A DNA stretch of 64,000 bases from Xanthobacteraceae bacterium (GCA_024508855.1 JANINJ010000045.1:36579-100578), one strand, 5' to 3'; shown: positions 46,932 to 56,444, numbered from the stretch's first letter. Notes: generated from the letters alone by a model not told the origin. Translations and numbers: made by a program.

Positions 46932-47156
46932 TCATTTGGCTAGCGCTGCAAGCGTATCCCGATATTTGTCCATGATTTCATCCGCGATTTCCATCGCCTT
47001 TGCGAAATCGGGATCGTATGGCATCGCTTGAAAGCCGCCGCCAGGCAGTTCCGTGATATGCAATTCTTGGCCGCGTTTGAGATCGAGGCGCTGCATAAGC
47101 TCCCGAGGGAGCAAAAGGCCGTCGGAATTGCCAATTTTCTTGATCTCGATTTTCAT
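46932..47156 (-). CDS. AbrB/MazE-type antitoxin
   Basis: This is a 74-residue protein with the AbrB/SpoVT swapped-hairpin start (MKIEIKKIGNSDGLLLPRELMQRLDLKRGQELHI) and a C-terminal tail (FAKAMEIADEIMDKYRDTLAALAK) that should bind and neutralise the toxin. ATG 47156 has GGAGGAG 7 bases upstream, so the in-frame GTG at 47171 is not used. A perfect palindrome lies just upstream, which fits the usual autoregulation. Confidence 0.9.
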   Translation of the reverse strand: MKIEIKKIGNSDGLLLPRELMQRLDLKRGQELHITELPGGGFQAMPYDPDFAKAMEIADEIMDKYRDTLAALAK

Positions 47157-47183
47157 GGCAGACTCCTCCACGTGATTGCCGAC

Positions 47184-47217
47184 GAGCCCGTGTTATACAG
47201 ATGTATAACACGGGCTC
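47184..47217. promoter_or_regulatory. Operator palindrome of the antitoxin-toxin promoter
   Basis: A perfect inverted repeat with 15-bp arms (GAGCCCGTGTTATAC and its complement) around AGAT spans 47184-47217, 28 bp upstream of the antitoxin start. It overlaps a plausible minus-strand -10 (TATACA region), with TTGAAC 16-17 bases upstream. Binding here would block transcription. Confidence 0.75.
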
Positions 47218-47221
47218 ACAC

Positions 47222-47243
47222 CATGTTCAACACATGTTCAACA
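47222..47243. repeat. Tandem 11-bp repeat beside the toxin-antitoxin promoter
   Basis: CATGTTCAACA is repeated head to tail exactly (47222-47232 and 47233-47243), just upstream of the palindrome and before the pepF stop at 47263. The 11-bp period is close to one helical turn. It includes the possible -35 element (TTGAAC on the minus strand). Confidence 0.6.
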
Positions 47244-47262
47244 ATCCAACGGAGACAACGGC

Positions 47263-49158
47263 CTACCCCATCGCCTCCAGCTCGTCGATCATCCCGGCGA
47301 TGACCGACAAACCGCCATCCCAGAATTTCGGATCCTTGGCGTCGAGGCCGAACGGCTTGAGCAGTTCGGAATAGTGCTTGGTTCCGCCCGCCGACAGCAT
47401 TTCGAGGTATCGCTCTGCAAACCCGGAAGCGGCGTGCTCGTAGACGGCGTAGAGCGAGTTCACGAGGCAATCGCCGAACGCATAGGCGTAGACATAGAAA
47501 GGCGAATGGATGAAGTGCGGGATATACATCCAGAAGCTCTCGTAGCCCGGCTTGATCTCGATCGCTGGGCCGAGGCTTTCGCCCTGCACGCTGAGCCAGA
47601 TTTCGCCGATTCGCTCCGCCGTGAGTTCGCCGTTGCGCCGCTCGGTGTGGATTGCGCGTTCGAATGAATAGAACGCAATCTGCCGCACCACCGTGTTGAT
47701 CATGTCCTCGACCTTGCCGGCGAGCAGCGCCTGGCGTTGTTTCGCGTTTTTGGTCTCGCTCAGCAGCCGCTTGAAGGTGAGCATTTCGCCGAACACGCTG
47801 GCGGTTTCCGCGAGGGTCAGCGGCGTCGGGGCCATCAAGGCGCCGTTCTTGGCCGCGAGCACCTGATGCACGCCATGGCCGAGTTCGTGCGCCAGCGTCA
47901 TCACATCGCGCGGCTTGCCCTGATAGTTCATCAGCACATAGGGATGCGCCGATGGTGTGGTCGGATGCGAGAACGCACCCGGCGCCTTGCCGGGACGCAC
48001 CGGCGCATCGATCCAGTGTTCGGTGAAGAAGCGCTCGGCGATGCGCGCCATCTCCGGCGAGAACGCACCATAGGCAGTCAGCACCATCTTGCGCGCGTCC
48101 TGCCACGGAATGCTCGCGTTGGCGGCGAATGGCAGCGGCGCGTTGCGATCCCAATGTGCCAGCCGCTTCTTTTTGAACCAGCCGGCCTTCAACGCGTAAT
48201 AGCGATGCGACAGTCGCGGATAGGCTGCACGTACCGATGCGACCAGCGCATCGACGACTTCACGCTCGACACGGTTGGCGAGATGGCGCGAGTCGGCGAC
48301 GTCCTGAAAGCCGCGCCAGCGATCGGAAATGTCCTTGTCCTTGGCGAGCGTGTTGGTGATCAGCGCGAAAGTGCGCTCGTTGGCCTTGAAGGTTTTCGCC
48401 AGCGCCTGCCCGGCCGCCTTGCGCTTCTCGGGCGAGCGATCCTGCAGCATGTTCAAGGTCGGTTCGATCGCCAATTCCTTGCCGCCCAGCTTGAAGCGCA
48501 GCGACGAGATCGTCTGGTCGAACAGCCTGTTCCACGCCGAATAGCCGCTGACCGATTTCTCGTGAAACAACTGCTCGATGCGGTCTTCGAGTTGATACGG
48601 CTTGTCCTTGCGGCTGTCCTCGATCCACGGACGATAATAGGCAAGTTCGGGCGCCTGCATGGCGCGTTCGATCACCGCATCGTCGATGCGGTTGAGTTCG
48701 AGCGCGAAGAACAGCAGATGCAATGACGCCGCGGTAAGACGCTCGGATACGTCGCCGTAGAATTTCGAGATCGCCGGATCGACGCTGTCGCCGGCATGAA
48801 TCAGGCCGGCATAGGAGCCTAGCCGTCCGGCGAGATCGTCGATCGCCTCGTAGCGCATGACGGCCTGCGCAAGCCACACCCCGCCCTCCGGCTTCGCCGT
48901 CTCTTCCGCCAGCTTGCCCTTGTAATCCGCTTCGAAGGCGATGCATTCCGCATCCATCCTGTCGAGGTCGCGGGTCACTTCCGGCGCATCGATCCCCGAA
49001 TAGAGATCGGTGAGATTCCATTCCGGCAGCTTTGCGCCGGCGCTGGCGGCCTTGGCGCGTGGTTTGGAGTTCGCCTTCGTCTTCGCGGTAGATGTCTTTG
49101 CCTTGACGGTCTTACGCCGGGAGGCCGATTTACGGAGAGCGGAGGGACGCGAAGCCAT
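47263..49158 (-). CDS. pepF: Oligoendopeptidase F (M3 family metallopeptidase)
   Basis: This 631-residue cytoplasmic zinc peptidase degrades oligopeptides. The zinc site HELGH is in VMTLAHELGHGVHQ at about residue 420, with the downstream Glu in LTLAETASVFGEMLTF. The rest follows the M3B family (WNLTDLYSGIDAPEV at the start; PHFIHSPFYVYAYAFGDCLVNSLYAVYE near the end). It has an extra basic N-terminal stretch (about 45 residues, Lys/Ala-rich). ATG 49158 is preferred over TTG 49167. Confidence 0.93.
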   Translation of the reverse strand: MASRPSALRKSASRRKTVKAKTSTAKTKANSKPRAKAASAGAKLPEWNLTDLYSGIDAPEVTRDLDRMDAECIAFEADYKGKLAEETAKPEGGVWLAQAVMRYEAIDDLAGRLGSYAGLIHAGDSVDPAISKFYGDVSERLTAASLHLLFFALELNRIDDAVIERAMQAPELAYYRPWIEDSRKDKPYQLEDRIEQLFHEKSVSGYSAWNRLFDQTISSLRFKLGGKELAIEPTLNMLQDRSPEKRKAAGQALAKTFKANERTFALITNTLAKDKDISDRWRGFQDVADSRHLANRVEREVVDALVASVRAAYPRLSHRYYALKAGWFKKKRLAHWDRNAPLPFAANASIPWQDARKMVLTAYGAFSPEMARIAERFFTEHWIDAPVRPGKAPGAFSHPTTPSAHPYVLMNYQGKPRDVMTLAHELGHGVHQVLAAKNGALMAPTPLTLAETASVFGEMLTFKRLLSETKNAKQRQALLAGKVEDMINTVVRQIAFYSFERAIHTERRNGELTAERIGEIWLSVQGESLGPAIEIKPGYESFWMYIPHFIHSPFYVYAYAFGDCLVNSLYAVYEHAASGFAERYLEMLSAGGTKHYSELLKPFGLDAKDPKFWDGGLSVIAGMIDELEAMG

Positions 49159-49311
49159 ATTCTTCAAACCTGCTGTTGTTCAAACTCGTTGTAACCGGAC
49201 AACCTGCGACGTTACGACGACGCCGCGATGACAACCCTTAAGAGCACGTTAATAGCCATCGGCGAGAGTGCCCCGATTCGATACAGATAGTTGTACCGTG
49301 CGGAGAGTGCC

Positions 49312-50811
49312 ATGGCTGCCACGATTTTGATCGCCGACGACGACGCGATACAGCGCCGTCTCGTGGAGAACATGGTGCAACGCTCCGGCTACGAGACCGT
49401 GGTGGTCGACAGCGGAGATGCGGCGATCGCCCGCCTCACCGCCACCGACGAGCAGCCGATCGACGCGGTGGTGCTCGATCTGGTGATGCCCGGGCTCGAC
49501 GGCATGGGCGTCCTGAGCAAGATTCGCGAAGCCGGGCTCACGATTCCGGTCATCGTGCAGACCGCACATGGCGGCATCGATAACGTAATCTCGGCGATGC
49601 GCGCGGGCGCGCATGATTTCGTGGTCAAGCCGGTCGGCGTCGAACGTCTTCAGGTCTCTCTCCGCAATGCTCTCCATGCCAGCGCCTTGAAAGGCGAACT
49701 GCAACGTATCCGCCACAGCCGCGAGGGTAAGCTGACCTTCGCCGACATCATTACCCGCAGCGAGACGATGGGCAATGTGCTGCGCACGGCGCAAAAAGCC
49801 GCAGCTTCAAGCATTCCCGTGCTGATCGAAGGTGAATCGGGCGTCGGCAAGGAATTGATCGCGCGGGCGATCCACGGCACCGGCGAACGCAGCAGCAAGC
49901 CGTTCGTCGCCGTGAATTGCGGCGCGATTCCCGATAACCTCGTCGAATCCATCCTGTTCGGTCATGAGAAGGGCGCGTTCACCGGCGCGACGGAACGGCA
50001 CACCGGGAAATTCGTCGAGGCGTCGGGCGGCACGCTGTTTCTCGATGAGGTCAGCGAATTGCCACTCAGCGCTCAGGTCAAGCTGCTGCGCGCGTTGCAG
50101 GAGGGCGCGGTGGAAACCGTCGGCGGCCGCAAGCCGGTCAAGGTCGACGTGCGGATCATTTCCGCCACCAATCGCAACCTGCTCGAGCACGTGAAGAACG
50201 GCCAGTTTCGCGAAGACTTGTTCTATCGCCTGCACGTTCTGCCGATCACCATTCCGCCGCTGCGCGCACGGCGCGAGGACATCCCGCATCTGGTGCGGCA
50301 TTTTCTCGCCCGCTTCTGCGCCGAGGAAAACCGCACCATCACCGGCGTCAGCGGCGAAGCGATGGCCCGGCTCGGACAACTCGACTGGCCCGGCAACATC
50401 CGCCAACTCGAAAATGCTGTTTATCGTGCGGTGGTAATGGGTGAGAACGACCAGCTCGGGCTGGCCGATTTTCCGCAAACCAATTCTCTACAGACCCTGG
50501 CACAATCTTCGGCCCACGAGGATCACGCAGAACAGCCGCTGATGATCGAGCCTGCATTCCACTCGATGGCGCCCGAGATGATCGCAAGCGATCTGCCCCC
50601 GGCATCGCCCCCATCAGCAGGAACCCTCACGATGCTGACCGACACTGGCGAAGTCAGGCCGCTCGAGGACATGGAAGGCGAAATCATCCGCTTCGCCATC
50701 GCGCATTATCGCGGCCAGATGTCGGAAGTGGCGCGCCGGCTGAAAATCGGGCGCTCAACGCTCTATCGCAAACTCGACGATGCGGCGAATGCGCCGGAAA
50801 AAGCGCGTTGA
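49312..50811 (+). CDS. Sigma-54-dependent response regulator
   Basis: This 499-residue NtrC-type regulator has a receiver domain (ATILIADDD...AVVLDLVMPGLDG with the phosphoacceptor Asp), a AAA+ domain and a Fis-type helix-turn-helix (VARRLKIGRSTLYRKLDD) near the C-terminus. The AAA+ domain has Walker A GESGVGKE, the sigma-54-contacting GAFTGA loop, Walker B GGTLFLDEV and the arginine-finger region. No cognate kinase gene is adjacent. ATG 49312 follows a GGAGAG site. Its targets would need a -24/-12 promoter; none was confirmed. Confidence 0.95.
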   Translation: MAATILIADDDAIQRRLVENMVQRSGYETVVVDSGDAAIARLTATDEQPIDAVVLDLVMPGLDGMGVLSKIREAGLTIPVIVQTAHGGIDNVISAMRAGAHDFVVKPVGVERLQVSLRNALHASALKGELQRIRHSREGKLTFADIITRSETMGNVLRTAQKAAASSIPVLIEGESGVGKELIARAIHGTGERSSKPFVAVNCGAIPDNLVESILFGHEKGAFTGATERHTGKFVEASGGTLFLDEVSELPLSAQVKLLRALQEGAVETVGGRKPVKVDVRIISATNRNLLEHVKNGQFREDLFYRLHVLPITIPPLRARREDIPHLVRHFLARFCAEENRTITGVSGEAMARLGQLDWPGNIRQLENAVYRAVVMGENDQLGLADFPQTNSLQTLAQSSAHEDHAEQPLMIEPAFHSMAPEMIASDLPPASPPSAGTLTMLTDTGEVRPLEDMEGEIIRFAIAHYRGQMSEVARRLKIGRSTLYRKLDDAANAPEKAR

Positions 50812-51288
50812 ACGATTCCAATTGTGGCGAAGAAAAGACCGCACCGAAAATGCAGCGCGATACGCTTATGTTTTCCCTGAACAAATTCGTGGGCGGATTG
50901 AACCGTTGCGGTGCGGTAACATACCAACTGAAAACAGACGACATCGTCGTCGCGCGAGTTGCAAAACACAGTCTCTGCAGTCAGTTTGTCGTGATGCGCT
51001 ACCTGTCGCGCTAGCGGCATGATCAGGGCGCATGTATCGTCTGACTGAATCGTTGCGTTCAGGCGTACCTGCACATTTTGCACACCGTCGGCGGAGCTGA
51101 CGGCGGGAGCAAATGTCGCGGTCGGAAGTTATCTCTGGCACCAGAGTTTGTTCCGGCCGGCAGGTTGGCGTTTTGTTGGCGATTGACGTTTTGGCAAAGG
51201 CCAAGTGACAGACTGCGGTGTGACGAACCGCGACGGACGAAACCACGAGCTGTTCCACGTCGGAACAGGTTCACCCAGGGGTGCAAGA
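50812..51288 (+). other. 477-bp intergenic region without a convincing gene
   Basis: Between the response regulator and the L,D-transpeptidase no good gene was seen. A 54-codon open frame from ATG 50850 lacks a ribosome binding site and similarity. The region is less GC-rich than its neighbours and probably carries the promoter and leader of the transpeptidase gene. Confidence 0.6.
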
Positions 51289-53523
51289 ATGCGGAACTAT
51301 TCAACTGGCCGAACGGGATTTGACCGCGTGCTGATGGCAGTCGCGGCAACGTTCATCGCGGCTTCAACGTCCTCCGCATTCGCACAAACCTCGCCTGCCT
51401 CACCTGCACCCGGCAGCGCCGCAGAATTGGCGATCGACGCCGCGATCCCGCGCCCGGAGCCCGCCAACGTTCCGCCACCGACCGCGTCGGACTTCAAGAT
51501 GGACAATGCGACGGCAACGGCAGCACCGGCTGCGGATGCAAAGGCCGGGACGCCTGCAACCGGGCCGAAGTCCGATGAGGCGAAGGCCACCGACGCAAAG
51601 CCAACGGACGCTAAACCGGAAGCCAAGCCCGAATCGACCGCAAGCACGACGCCTGAGACCGCACCGGCAGCTTCGGTCCCTGCGCCCGCCCCGGCCGCCG
51701 AGCCCGCCAAGGAGCAGGCGAAGGAACAGACCACCGAACCCGCCAAGGATGCAGCGGGTAAGGACGCCGTTCAGACCGCCAGCAAGGTTGCGCCCGCCGA
51801 CCAGCCGGTCGCCGACAAGCTGCACGCGCTGCTCGACGCCAAGGCCGCGACCTACTTCGACCGCAAGAACGAACGCGCCGCGGTCGAGAAGTTTTATGCG
51901 GCGCGCGATTATGCGCCGCTGTGGACCGAGGCCGGCGCACTGAATGCGCATGCCAAGGGCGTCGTGGCCCGGCTGAATGACGCGGCCGCCGACGGCCTGA
52001 ACCCGGCCGAATATCCGGTGCCGAATTTCGCTTCGGCGACCGATCCCGATGCGCTCGCGGAAGCCGATCTCAAGTTGACCGCGAGCATGCTGGACTATGC
52101 ACGGCAAGCCCAGAGCGGCCAGATGCATTGGTCGCAAGTGAGTGGCGACATTCAGTATCCTGAGCACCCGGTCGACCCCAATCAGGTTCTCGCGAACATT
52201 ACCTCGGCAAGCGACGCCTCGGCGGCGCTTGAGGCCTACAATCCGCAGCACAAGCTCTACAAGGAGCTCAAGGCCAAGCTTGCAGAATTGCGTGGCCAGT
52301 CCGAAGGACCGGTCACCATGATCGCCGAGGGGCCTGTGCTCCGTCTCGCGCCGAAGACCAAGAAGAACCCTAATCCGGCAGCGATGGACGATCCGCGGGT
52401 ACCGCAGCTGCGCGCCAAGCTCGGCGTCGCTGAAAATCCCGACGATACCCATTACGACGCCGACGTGGTCGCGGCCGTTCGCAAATTCCAGGCCCATGCC
52501 GGCCTCAAAGCCACCGGCGTGCTCGACAAGCGCACCGTGACGGCGATCAACAGCCCGAAGCGGGACCGTCAGATCGACACCATCATCGTCAACATGGAGC
52601 GTTGGCGCTGGCTGCCGCGTCAGCTCGGCGCGCCGTCGCTTGGCAACGCCTATGCCATCCTCAACATTCCGGATTTCACGCTGAAGGTGATGCAGCACGG
52701 CAATGAGGTGTGGAAGACCCGTGTTGTGGTCGGCAAGCCCGGCAAGCACGCCACTCCGCTGCTCACCGAGACTATGAAATACATCACGGTCAATCCGACC
52801 TGGAACGTGCCGCCGTCGATCGTCAACAACGAATACCTGCCGGCCTTGCAGCAGGATCCGACCGTTCTCGATCGCATGGGCCTGAAACTCGAGCGCAACC
52901 GCGACGGCAGCATCCATATTTCGCAGCCGCCAGGCGAACGTAACGCGCTTGGCCGCATCCGCTTCAACTTCCCGAACAAGTTCCTGGTCTATCAGCACGA
53001 TACGCCGGACAAGTACCTGTTCTCCAAGGCCGAGCGCGCGTACAGCCACGGCTGCATGCGAGTGCAGAATCCGGATCAGTACGCAGCAACGCTGCTCAAC
53101 ATCACCATGCCGAACGACCACTACACGCCCGAGAAGGTCCGTTCGATGTACGGCACGACGGAACGTGATCTCAAATTCCCGACCCCGGTGCCGGTGAACA
53201 TCACGTATCAGACGGCGTGGATTGACAGTAACGGCAAGCTCGAGACGCGCCGCGACCTCTATGGCATCGACTCGCGCATGCAGGCGCTGCTGCGGAACGA
53301 GAAGAACAAGAATCTCGAAGCCGTGGTCGCACACGCCCAGCCGAGCTACGCACCCGCGCGCGGCAACATTCCGCAAGGCGTCGCCTACAATGACGACCGT
53401 GGCGGCTTCGGCGGTGGCGGCTTCAACAATGGACCGGCATCCTTCTTCGAGCGGCTGTTCGGCGGAGGCCCGCCGCCCCCGCCGCCCGCCGAATACGGCC
53501 GGGGCCGGAGAATTTACCGGTAA
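51289..53523 (+). CDS. L,D-transpeptidase with peptidoglycan-binding domain
   Basis: The 744-residue periplasmic enzyme forms 3-3 cross-links or attaches proteins to peptidoglycan. It has a signal peptide (VLMAVAATFIAASTSSAFA, then QTSPAS), a long Ala/Pro/Lys/Glu-rich linker (about 35-180), a scaffold region, a PG_binding_1 domain (YDADVVAAVRKFQAHAGLKATGVLDKRTVTAIN), and a YkuD catalytic domain with SHGCMRVQ, where the active Cys is C589. It is of the YcbB-like long type. The C-terminal end is Gly/Pro-rich. ATG 51289 has an AGGGG site. Confidence 0.9.
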   Translation: MRNYSTGRTGFDRVLMAVAATFIAASTSSAFAQTSPASPAPGSAAELAIDAAIPRPEPANVPPPTASDFKMDNATATAAPAADAKAGTPATGPKSDEAKATDAKPTDAKPEAKPESTASTTPETAPAASVPAPAPAAEPAKEQAKEQTTEPAKDAAGKDAVQTASKVAPADQPVADKLHALLDAKAATYFDRKNERAAVEKFYAARDYAPLWTEAGALNAHAKGVVARLNDAAADGLNPAEYPVPNFASATDPDALAEADLKLTASMLDYARQAQSGQMHWSQVSGDIQYPEHPVDPNQVLANITSASDASAALEAYNPQHKLYKELKAKLAELRGQSEGPVTMIAEGPVLRLAPKTKKNPNPAAMDDPRVPQLRAKLGVAENPDDTHYDADVVAAVRKFQAHAGLKATGVLDKRTVTAINSPKRDRQIDTIIVNMERWRWLPRQLGAPSLGNAYAILNIPDFTLKVMQHGNEVWKTRVVVGKPGKHATPLLTETMKYITVNPTWNVPPSIVNNEYLPALQQDPTVLDRMGLKLERNRDGSIHISQPPGERNALGRIRFNFPNKFLVYQHDTPDKYLFSKAERAYSHGCMRVQNPDQYAATLLNITMPNDHYTPEKVRSMYGTTERDLKFPTPVPVNITYQTAWIDSNGKLETRRDLYGIDSRMQALLRNEKNKNLEAVVAHAQPSYAPARGNIPQGVAYNDDRGGFGGGGFNNGPASFFERLFGGGPPPPPPAEYGRGRRIYR

Positions 53524-53563
53524 CAAGCAAGTCTCGCTTTCGAGGAAATTTGTAAGCAATATC

Positions 53564-53597
53564 AAAGGGCTTCGTCACATCGACGAGGCCCTTTTCA
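53564..53597 (+). terminator. Intrinsic terminator after the L,D-transpeptidase
   Basis: AAAGGGCTTCGTC pairs with GACGAGGCCCTTT (one T-G pair) around ACATC and runs into TTTT. It lies 40 bases after the transpeptidase stop. Confidence 0.85.
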
Positions 53598-53716
53598 TTA
53601 ACTATTGTCCACTTCGCTTTGGCCAGCGGGCTATTTTTTGCCACACTCCCTAGGCTAGGTTTGGATTCTCAATCCGAAATGAGGGTAAATCTCGATTAAC
53701 CCTCCTGTTTTAAGAC

Positions 53717-55396
53717 TTGTTATCCTCTTTCGCCGTCGCGGGGTTGCGAGAGAGTCCTGATCGCGTTGTCCTCTGGGTGGGCTCATTCGTGCTGCTTGGT
53801 TTCGCACGTCTTTTCAAAGCATTGTCGTCGCCGCGGGCCGGATACCGGATGGGCCTGACGTCACTGCTGCTGCTCGCCGGCGCCGGATCGGTTCACGATG
53901 CTACCGCGCTTGGCGAAACCCGCACGCTGTCGTTCCACCACACCCATTCCGGCGAAGACCTCACAGTCACCTTCAAGCGTGACGGCCGCTACGACGAGGC
54001 CGCGCTGAAGAAGCTCAATTACTTCCTGCGGGACTGGCGCACCCAGGACCAGACCACGATGGACCGCCACCTGTTCGATATCCTGTGGGAAGTCTATCGC
54101 GACGTCGACGCCAAGCAGCCGATCCAGATCATCTCCTCCTATCGCTCCCCCGCCACCAACGCCATGCTCCGCCGCCGCTCCGCCCATACCGGCGTCGCAC
54201 GGTTCAGCCAGCACATGCTGGGCCATGCCATGGATTTCTTCATTCCGGGCGTGCCGCTGGAGCAGATCCGCTTTGCCGGGCTCCGCCTGCAGCGCGGTGG
54301 CGTCGGCTTCTATCCGACCTCCGGCTCGCCGTTCGTCCACCTCGACACCGGCCGCATCCGTCACTGGCCGCGCATGACCCACGACCAACTCGCCCGCGTC
54401 TTCCCCAACGGCCGCACCGTGCACATCCCGTCCGACGGCAAGCCGCTGCCGGGCTATCAACTGGCGATGGCCGAGATCGAAAAACGCGGCAACGGCGACG
54501 ACACGCCATCCGCCTTCGCCAAGTCGAAGAACCTGTTTGCCTCGCTGTTCAAGCGCCCGTCGTCGGATGACGATGAGGATGAGGGTACGGCGAAGACGGC
54601 ATCGACCGATGCCAGGATCACTCCGGCAGCTCTGATGGCCTCGGCAGCCCCCGCCGAACCGGTGCCGATGCCACGCGCCAAGCCCGCCGCGGCAGCGACC
54701 TATCAGGTGGCCTCCGCGGACTCCGTCGTCCCAGCCGCTCCGGCAAAGACGGAAGCCGCCAGTTCCGAGCCTCGCCCGCAGACGCCCGCTGACATCATCA
54801 ATGCACGCGGCTTCTGGGGCGACACGCCGGCCAAGCCGAAACAGGCAACGCCAACGCAGGTCGCGACGCTGAGCGCCCGCAGGGCCCTCGCCAAGGCCAC
54901 TGCCTCCGCCGACCCACAGGCCACCGCGAGCATTTCGGCAGCGTTTGACGCCCTCGCCTATGCGCCCGTCGCTTCCCCGATGGACCGCGCCCACATCGTC
55001 GCCGCCAGCGCCCCGATCCCACGCAGCATGCGGCCGCATGCGGCGACTGCTCGTAATCAGATGGCGCTCAACGAGGTGACTACCGTCGTCGCCAAGGGCC
55101 ATCAGGGTCACGCCGGTCAGGTCGCGATCTCGACGCGACTTACTGCGGCCTCGAAGCACGGCGACGTGTGGACACGCGCCATGATCCTGGCGCCGAGCGC
55201 CAGCACGTCGATGTCCTCATCGGTATTCGGCGAACCGGACATGGCGGCGATGCGCGTGCACTTCGTCAAGCCGAACACCACCGTCGCCATGGGCTTCACC
55301 GACGATCCGCAGGCGGGAATGGTCTGCGACCGCTTCACCGGCTCCGCGGTGTCGAACCTGCTGACGATGTCTTTCCAGACCGCTTCGCTGCGCTAA
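53717..55396 (+). CDS. DUF882/M15-like peptidase with long C-terminal extension
   Basis: The envelope protein has an N-terminal hydrophobic segment and a DUF882 (YcbK/M15_2-like) domain at about residues 60-250 with metal ligands in FSQHMLGHAMDFF and FVHLDTG. This is the D-Ala-D-Ala peptidase fold. A long Ala/Pro/Ser-rich extension (about 280-559) of unknown role follows. The start is uncertain: the open frame begins at TTG 53717 (559 residues), and GTG 53777 or ATG 53849 are alternatives. It is downstream of the L,D-transpeptidase but separated by a terminator. Confidence 0.82.
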   Translation: MLSSFAVAGLRESPDRVVLWVGSFVLLGFARLFKALSSPRAGYRMGLTSLLLLAGAGSVHDATALGETRTLSFHHTHSGEDLTVTFKRDGRYDEAALKKLNYFLRDWRTQDQTTMDRHLFDILWEVYRDVDAKQPIQIISSYRSPATNAMLRRRSAHTGVARFSQHMLGHAMDFFIPGVPLEQIRFAGLRLQRGGVGFYPTSGSPFVHLDTGRIRHWPRMTHDQLARVFPNGRTVHIPSDGKPLPGYQLAMAEIEKRGNGDDTPSAFAKSKNLFASLFKRPSSDDDEDEGTAKTASTDARITPAALMASAAPAEPVPMPRAKPAAAATYQVASADSVVPAAPAKTEAASSEPRPQTPADIINARGFWGDTPAKPKQATPTQVATLSARRALAKATASADPQATASISAAFDALAYAPVASPMDRAHIVAASAPIPRSMRPHAATARNQMALNEVTTVVAKGHQGHAGQVAISTRLTAASKHGDVWTRAMILAPSASTSMSSSVFGEPDMAAMRVHFVKPNTTVAMGFTDDPQAGMVCDRFTGSAVSNLLTMSFQTASLR

Positions 55397-55420
55397 CGCG
55401 CAGCAGTGCCATCAAACGTC

Positions 55421-55450
55421 GATGCCCGGCGCTGTGGCCGGGCATGACGA
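55421..55450. repeat. REP-like palindrome
   Basis: ATGCCCGGC (55422-55430) pairs with GCCGGGCAT (55437-55445) and is followed by GACGA. The same GATGCCCG...CGGGCATGACG frame recurs at 60286-60313, so both look like copies of one intergenic repeat family. Confidence 0.55.
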
Positions 55451-55497
55451 ATCAAGCATGATGATCTGAATAATCGCTTCGCCCAAAGGGCGATCGA

Positions 55498-55767
55498 TCA
55501 CAGCATCCCGAGCGCCTGCAGATACGTCTCCAGGATCGTCTCCTGCTCGGCGCGTTCGTTAGCGTCCTGCTTGCGCATGCGCACGATCGTCCGTAGCGCC
55601 TTCACGTCGAAGCCGTTGCCCTTGGCTTCAGCATAGACGTCGCGGATGTCGTCCGAGATGGTCTTCTTCTCTTCTTCAAGCCGCTCGATGCGTTCGATGA
55701 TGGCCTTGAGCTGATCCTTGGCGAATCTGGTCGCAGGTTCTTCCTTGACGGCGGCAGCGGTAGCCAT
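55498..55767 (-). CDS. gapR: GapR family (DUF2312) nucleoid-associated protein
   Basis: This 89-residue protein has the length and sequence of the GapR/DUF2312 family: [61 protein letters not shown]. GapR binds AT-rich and overtwisted DNA, assists replication and is conserved in alphaproteobacteria. The protein is almost entirely coiled coil and helix. The gene is monocistronic here. Confidence 0.92.
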   Translation of the reverse strand: MATAAAVKEEPATRFAKDQLKAIIERIERLEEEKKTISDDIRDVYAEAKGNGFDVKALRTIVRMRKQDANERAEQETILETYLQALGML

Positions 55768-55954
55768 CCTGTACTCCTGGGTGCACTCTTGTTGGCAGGG
55801 AAGCGGCCCGCCTTTATACGCGCCGCATCTCGGCCGACACTCAAGAGTGGCGCGTGTTTCGTCAAGCCGGCATCCGGCTCATCCACAGCGACCCCACAGG
55901 AGAAACCGGCCGGCGTCAGATAATGCTTGCCTGCCGCGAGGAAGCTGCCCGGAA

Positions 55955-56257
55955 TCAGTGGCCGCTGCTGCTCTTGGCCATCGCCGCAAGTTGTTCGGGA
56001 CTGGCCTCGGCCTGATATCGCGCCTTCCAGGTGTCGTAGGGCATGCCGTAGACCGCCTCGCGGCTGTCGTCCTTGCTCATCGCCACGCCCTCGGCGTCGG
56101 CCGCATCCTTCATCCAGTTGGAGAGGCAGTTGCGGCAGAAGCCTGCCAGATTCATCAGATCGATGTTCTGAACGTCGGTTCGTTCCTGCAGATGCGCGAC
56201 GAGGCGACGAAATACCGCGGCTTCCAATTCTGTTCTGGTTTTGTCGTCAATCGCCAT
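55955..56257 (-). CDS. DUF1244 family protein
   Basis: This 100-residue helical protein has the family signature FRRLVAHLQERTDVQNIDLMNLAGFCRNCLSNWMKDAADAEG, with a CxxC pair, and DSREAVYGMPYDTWKARYQ. DUF1244 is common in alphaproteobacteria and its function is unknown. The CRNC pair could bind a metal or form a redox disulfide. It is upstream of gapR on the same strand, about 190 bp away. Confidence 0.9.
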   Translation of the reverse strand: MAIDDKTRTELEAAVFRRLVAHLQERTDVQNIDLMNLAGFCRNCLSNWMKDAADAEGVAMSKDDSREAVYGMPYDTWKARYQAEASPEQLAAMAKSSSGH

Positions 56258-56444
56258 GGCCGTTTACTCTCGCTGATGCGTGTCACGTTAACCCAAAATG
56301 GGGACAGCGACAGATTTTTCCATATCGCCGTGCCAACAAGACGCCCCGGCAGGCCTCGACCTGCATCCGCTTTGCGTTCAACATCCGTTGACAGCGTCGC
56401 GCGTTGCACGCGAAATCCATATTGATTTGATATAGCTTCGCCAT

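Noticed and set aside
47184-47243. CRISPR or attachment site near the toxin-antitoxin genes
   Set aside because: Only two tandem 11-bp copies and one palindrome are present, with no spacers, integrase or tRNA gene. Promoter and operator structure explains them better.
50850-51014. 54-codon ORF between the response regulator and the transpeptidase
   Set aside because: No ribosome binding site, no similarity and no neighbour context; kept as intergenic.
51400-53565. 721-codon open frame antisense to the L,D-transpeptidase
   Set aside because: The coding strand has a signal peptide, PG-binding and YkuD motifs. The antisense frame is an Arg/Gly-rich shadow.
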